Source: Hyalella azteca (lineage: Eukaryota > Arthropoda > Malacostraca > Amphipoda > Hyalellidae). Taken from it: a stretch of DNA of 64,000 bases. Shown here one piece after another: positions 59,441 through 64,000 of this stretch (within the stretch, counting starts at the first letter, position 1; each line of letters opens with the position of its first letter). The notes below the pieces were generated by a model. The model had not been told where the DNA came from, ran no database searches, and saw only the letters and a program-made list of their open reading frames with translations. The DNA is taken from NCBI RefSeq assembly GCF_000764305.2, contig NW_025940924.1, positions 66,133 through 130,132 of the forward strand, read 5' to 3'. Made by a program: the position numbers and the translations under genes.

Positions 59441-60010
59441 TAGTTTATCTCGTTGCCCTCGCTTTACCCTCAACGAGGCCCTGACTACGGATTCCTCAAT
59501 GCTCTGCGATTCTTTCCCTCTCACCAGTTTTGCTTCTCACCCAAAAGTTAATTTATTTTCCCCTTACGCTTTGCGCCACTTCTACTTTCGTGTGGTACAA
59601 ACTCCCTCGAAGTTATTTCAGCACATCCACCGCTGAACATTAGCTAATTTTTCCCATTCTTTCGTCTTTTCTCCCCACTGTTCTTCCGTTTTATCTGCTC
59701 ATTTCGCGTCTAAATAATCTCCCAAATGCACGCTCTCCCCAAAGTCTTTCTGTTTTCCTCACTCCCCTCGCGTCTTCTACTCCCCCTGCTTCCCTCACTC
59801 ATGCTTCCCCCTTTTCCCCTCACTCCCCTGAGTCCCTCTGAGGAAAAAGCTTCCTTAGCTCGTATTGATCGCGCTGCCTTAGGCCTTAATTCTGCGTCCT
59901 CCATAAAATGGCCTCGGCAACTTCCCTCATCTAGCGAGCCTTCTCTCGGCTCTCTTTACCAGGCCTGTTTCGTCCCATATTTACGCTGTACTAATCGCTG
60001 CTTTTCTCTC
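59441..60010. other. Pyrimidine-rich segment
   Basis: The plus strand is strongly C+T rich, with repeated CTCCCCTC, TTTTCCCC and CTCACTCC words, densest at 59700-59850. A 100-codon plus frame from an ATG at 59726 is Leu/Pro/Ser-rich as the composition dictates. No domain or splice evidence. Confidence 0.45.
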
Positions 60011-60329
60011 ACCGGGGTTCGTCAATAGCTGCCGTCCTTCCTCCAGCCCATGATGCTTAATGCTGTCTTATGTAATTTGCGCTCGTTTAGTCAGCCTCTT
60101 ATAATTTACTGTTGGTATTGCTTTTCCTATGAAATAATTTGCAGATCTCTTTTTAAAGATAATTAATATTATTAAATACGCAGGAATAACCTGAATCACA
60201 TTCCATTCACCTGTACAAGTTTTGTCCAAATTTACAGCGCAACCGTAATCTATTGTCAGTCTAACCGCCAAATATATAAAATAGGGTAAAATCCTTCTAT
60301 ATAATCTTTGTTAAAGTCAGCTAATTACG

Positions 60330-60484
60330 TTTTTAGCGCATTTTCTCATTTATGGAAAAAATGCGCTATTGTGCTCATCATGTCCGCCCGTCCGTCTGTC
60401 TGACCGTCCGGGACTTCACGTTTCCGTCGACGAGAAAATGCGCTCTCTGTCACTCACTGCAGTGAGTACTGAGTTATATTTTTT
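60330..60484 (+). mobile_element. Structured dispersed element, copy 1 (HINE-like)
   Basis: It starts TTTTT-AGCGCATTTTCTC (arm 60335-60347) and carries the inverted copy GAGAAAATGCGCT at 60432-60444. An extra inverted arm near 60356-60366 makes the left end itself a hairpin. A short TCCG/TCTG tract (60381-60408) lies inside. A perfect 16-bp palindrome, ACTCACTGCAGTGAGT (60452-60467), precedes the end, ACTGAGTTATATTTTTT. Subterminal inverted repeats, an internal microsatellite and a 3' hairpin are typical of Helentron-associated non-autonomous elements; no protein is encoded. Confidence 0.6.
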
Positions 60485-60589
60485 AATACCCGTGCCAAGA
60501 TACAGGAACGCACTGAGGTATCTCCGTATCAGTTCATTTTCGTGAAATCGTTCTGAAGTCATCTAGCGTTTCTATGATTGCCTCGACAC

Positions 60590-60685
60590 CTATTATTATT
60601 ATTATTAGATTATCATTATTATTATTATTATATTATCATTATTATATTGTTATTAGTATTATTATTATCATTTTTATTCTACTAC
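60590..60685. repeat. ATT microsatellite
   Basis: Interrupted ATT triplets with ATC and GTT variants over about 95 bases. Confidence 0.92.
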
Positions 60686-60884
60686 TTTACGAAGCGATTA
60701 TCGTGGCGTCTGGTTCAAACGAACTTCTTGCATGGGCACGTTACAAGCAAGCGAACTTATGGTCTAGTTAATCAAGAAGCGATATTATCCTTATAATATG
60801 GTATTATCTCTTACTCAAGTGGCGGGATTAATCATACGAACGCAGTGTAATTTAAATATATTGTCGATTGTATATGCTTACATC

Positions 60885-61230
60885 GAGTGACATGATTATA
60901 GTTGCGAGGCTTCAATATGGTGTGATTATCAGAGCATGATCTCAGTGGCATATCATTTCCAGTGCGAGGTCACAATGGAATCATTCTACTATTAAATGGT
61001 TCAGTTCTGTTATTAGAATTACTCGGCTACAGTGGCATGACTACCATCAAAAAGCTCTATTGGCATGATTAAAATTACTTGGTTCTGCGGCATGAATACC
61101 ATTCATCTGTTCAGGGGCATGATTATAATATAACAGTGTTTTGGTTCAGTAGCATGATTACCAATACTTGGTTCAGTAGCATGATTACCAATACTTGATT
61201 TATAGTGGCATGATCACAGTCACTCAGACT
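60885..61230. repeat. Degenerate GGTTCAGTGGCATGATTACC repeat
   Basis: The phrase GGCATGATTA or a variant recurs about ten times every 25-40 bases. Two 27-bp copies (GGTTCAGTAGCATGATTACC then AATACTT) at 61143 and 61170 are identical. This is an old array with a recent terminal duplication. Confidence 0.75.
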
Positions 61231-61976
61231 CTTTCATTCTCATAATATATGTTATCTATATAACGATCGCGTTCCTCACACCATACAAATCAAAAATTTT
61301 TCGAATTAAGTCCTTAGATTAATTCACAAAGAAAAGTATTTTAATAGTAATATTCAAATGATAGAAGCAAATAAAATTCACTAAAAATCTACCAGCATCC
61401 TCGATTATTTTGGATTTGTGCGAGGATTTCAGAGGCAAAGGTTGCCTCGATTTTAACGCCCCAGGCTTTACCGTTTCCTGCACGGCAGAGCAACTCGTCT
61501 CAGTGAAGGAGTCAACAAAAAAAGAACCGAAAAATTAAAAAAGAAAGGTCCTTCCGAAAAAAACCCGGCAAGGGCAATTGATAATTATTAAAGATTATTT
61601 ATGAATACATGTATTGTGATTGTTATTATGCTACGGTTAATTGGATGTCCAGAGTGGAACGAATTGTTTATTGACTTGCATATCCTATCAACACTGATCG
61701 GTTCATAAATTTGCAATACTAAAGTGAAAATTAGTGATTGAAGTTGAACCGTTATTCTGACAAATTTCTGAATATTCAGCATATGGAGAGCTTGGATATT
61801 TTGCGTACAATTGTTTAATCTGGGAAGAATATTTAAATTTCCAGTTGGTAATGGGTTGTATCGAACAGAATTTCCAAAAGATTAAAAAAAACGAGCCTGT
61901 TGCTTTCATAAAGCTTTCATAACAGTGATCAATAATATGTATGTATCAAGACAATAGTTATAATTTTATAATAAAT
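61231..61976. other. AT-rich unique sequence
   Basis: No gene was recognised. Short overlapping minus-strand frames at 61588-61909 are unsupported. Confidence 0.35.
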
Positions 61977-62053
61977 TCGTGTCAGTAATTAGTTCCATTT
62001 CCTCGTGTCAGTAATTAGTTCCATTTCCTCGTGTCAGTAATTAGTTCCATTTC
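61977..62053. repeat. 26-bp tandem repeat, 3 copies
   Basis: TCGTGTCAGTAATTAGTTCC then ATTTCC repeats three times without visible difference until the last few bases, indicating very recent expansion. Each unit contains the homeodomain-type core TAATTA. Confidence 0.95.
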
Positions 62054-62625
62054 GAAAACACATACAGAATTTCGAGCAATAATATTAGCAAGATGATAGT
62101 ATGTACGTGAAAGCGAATAATATTTTTCTCGAATAACAGGATGCAAAAATTATCGTGTTTTGAAAGTTGGCACGACTACGACCGGGCGGTCAACGTAATG
62201 GTTGAAGTATTCAACGGAACGCATCATGATTTCCGAATTGAATATTTTTTTCTTAAATCCATCTATGAGGAAGAAATTTTCACGCTCGGATAGCGAGATC
62301 TGCTTTAATGGAATTATTTCGTTGAATGAGAAGCCTGACGGCGATCAAACGAAACGAAAATTGCTCAGTTTTCTCTCATATTCCAATGAGTTTTGATTGT
62401 TCCAGGGTAAATATCGGTACAGACGGAAAAATTTACCCTGAAAAGTCATGCAGGCGATCGAGAGGTTAAGTCTGATCCGCACGAGTGGATCGTGTTTGCC
62501 GCATCCATATTGGCGCGCGGACCACACAGGCGTATCCATGATACGCTCCGGTGCTCCTCAGCATCGTAAACTTTGGCCATGAAGGCGGGCTAGAATGTAG
62601 TGAAATTTTCATGTTATTCTGTCTC
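62054..62625. other. Unique sequence
   Basis: No gene or repeat was recognised between the 26-bp array and the second dispersed-element copy. Confidence 0.35.
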
Positions 62626-62921
62626 TTTTTAGCGCATTTTCTCATTTATGGAAAAAATGCACTATTGTGCTCGCTATGTCCGTCCGTCCGTTTGTCCGTC
62701 TGTCCGTCTATACGTCTGTCCGTATGTCCGTCTGTCCGTCTGTCCGTCTGTCCGTCATGTCCGTCCGTCCGTCTGTCCGTCTGTACGTCTATCCGTCTGT
62801 ACGTCTGTCCGTCTGTACGTCTGTCCGTCTGTCCGTCCATCTGTAAGTGACCTCAAGTTTTCGTCGACGAGAAAATGCGCTCTCTGTCACTCACCGCAGT
62901 GAGTACTGAGTTATATTTTTT
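62626..62921 (+). mobile_element. Structured dispersed element, copy 2 (HINE-like, expanded)
   Basis: Same boundaries and orientation as the copy at 60330: TTTTT-AGCGCATTTTCTC (arm 62631-62643), GAGAAAATGCGCT (62869-62881), a near-palindrome ACTCACCGCAGTGAGT (62889-62904, one mismatch) and ACTGAGTTATATTTTTT. The internal TCCG/TCTG tract runs about 165 bases (62678-62843), against about 28 in the other copy. Flanks outside the shared text are unrelated, which sets the element limits. Cys/Val/Ser-rich frames across the tract are not genes. Confidence 0.65.
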
Positions 62922-64000
62922 CAAGTAGTTATTGCCACTATCGTTTAGAGCCTGTGATATTAAGAGGTTTATTCGTGTAATTCGCTAATCTCATGTACTT
63001 CCTGCTGGCTTCCAGTCTTAATATAATTATGTGTATACTCCGCATTAAAAAAATATATTATCTACGGTTAAATACTTGCTGAATATAACGATGAATATAT
63101 GCGGCATCAACATTGCTTCTCGAGTAAGTTCATCGTTATAAATGATTTGGATTTCGTTTACACATCTACACGAATCTTTAAATTATTCTCAACATTGTCC
63201 AAGTGGAAGCGTATTTTCAAATAAATAGTTACGAGTTCGTAACTCTGTCAGCCAATCATGGATGGGTTTTCAAGCTAAGCTACCAATCACTGGCGAGAAA
63301 TCGACCGCAATGCATGTATACTCTAGTGAGTTTTGATAGAACGGCTCATGAATTCTCCGATAGTTGATTTCTTAAATAATTTAACCTGCTAGAGTTTTTA
63401 AATCATGAATATTTTCATTTAACAGTTGCCAAACTATTGGAGTCAAGGCCGCTCATCGGCCATAAAACTTTAGCGAATTTTGAACGATCATTTTGAATTG
63501 AAACCAACTGCATGGCCTCTTGTTAATCCAACCCAACTCAAGTTATAGTTGCTGCAACTCCAACTCCTACAAGCACATCATTATGGTTTTCACGTATGTG
63601 GAACGCTAAATTTATGCGCTGATAAAGCAGAGTCAGTTACTCAGTAAATAACGAATAAATACTCGACAAGTAGAACCGGGGTTCACAATATAACAGTTTA
63701 ATTTGTCCGTTATCTGGATTTTTCAACTAAGACAATTTGACAGCATGGCTATGCCTGAAAATAAATTCGACCACCAGAATAATGATAAAACAGTAATCGG
63801 AAAATAAGATTTAATCACAATGGTATTATGTCTATTAAACTGAAGTTAAATTTAGCGATATCAAAATATATAATTGTATATATTCACATCATCAACTTAA
63901 CAGAATTATTGTCAAAAAGGACGAAAAATCAGCAGATTAAGTCTCATGTAACAGCTAATGACGTCGCATTTCTATCTATTTTCAGCAAAGTTTGGTTTCA
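62922..64000. other. AT-rich unique sequence to window end
   Basis: Two CCAAT words (AGCCAATCA near 63250 and ACCAATCACTGG near 63281) resemble those at 6877-6913. No gene was recognised. Confidence 0.35.

Noticed and set aside
59726..60028. 100-codon Leu/Pro/Ser frame with signal-peptide-like start
   Set aside because: Explained by the pyrimidine-rich tract; no splice site, promoter or domain.
62551..62902. Cys/Val/Ser-rich frames on both strands
   Set aside because: They read only the TCCG/TCTG tract inside the dispersed element.

Overview
This window reads as non-coding-dominated nuclear DNA of a large, AT-rich, repeat-rich animal genome, most likely an invertebrate and plausibly an arthropod (a crustacean would fit). 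The grounds are scattered short tandem arrays of many unrelated families, a dead Tc1/mariner-type element, introns or intergenic spacers of tens of kb, no operons, and no bacterial-style gene packing. The species cannot be named from the sequence. No rRNA, tRNA, CRISPR array or prokaryotic gene was seen. One ambiguous base (N, position 10862) marks an assembly joint.

The only coding segment I would defend is at 28272-28964 (+): the N-terminal 231 codons of a Pro/Ser/Gly/His-rich protein with a polyglutamine run and a short helical-looking end, closed by a splice donor (AAG|GTAATA). No family was recognised. The composition suits a nuclear or regulatory protein, but that is inference. Upstream lie a TATA-like box embedded in a 27-bp-periodic direct-repeat block (28117-28234), an upstream ATG overlapping the main start, and a GC-rich block (27034-27440). 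If the transcript is spliced at this donor, the rest of the window (28965-64000) may be its first intron, because no convincing later exon was found. A weaker candidate is a 3'-terminal exon on the minus strand at 12145-12313, with a good acceptor, a stop and AATAAA 15 bases later. Open frames at 7164-7622 (with CCAAT boxes 32 bp apart upstream), 8643-9236, 48504-48987 and 53472-54071 are reported with low confidence.

Repeats by region. 0-10 kb: 56-bp, 48-bp and AT-rich minisatellites, plus two large hairpin-forming segments. 10.7-11.2 kb: two unrelated arrays (44 bp and about 105 bp) abutting at the N, followed by a CTCF-like motif. 14.6-17.2 kb: a G-run array, a 37-bp satellite whose unit holds two dyads, and 43-bp and 29-bp arrays. 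18.6-25.1 kb: AT-rich and degenerate satellites. 29.8-34.2 kb: intron hairpins, an internally deleted mariner-like element with 38-bp terminal inverted repeats and a transposase relic, and 73-bp and 31-bp arrays. 39.9-55.6 kb: 28-, 47-, 24- and about 66-bp arrays and a composite direct-repeat block at 50.2-51.4 kb. 58.5-62.9 kb: ACACATCC-type and ATT microsatellites and two copies of a structured dispersed element with subterminal inverted repeats, an internal TCCG/TCTG microsatellite and a 3' palindrome, which I interpret as Helentron-associated (HINE-like).

No multi-gene system is visible. The most notable content is the mobile and satellite DNA, and possible regulatory architecture around one gene start.
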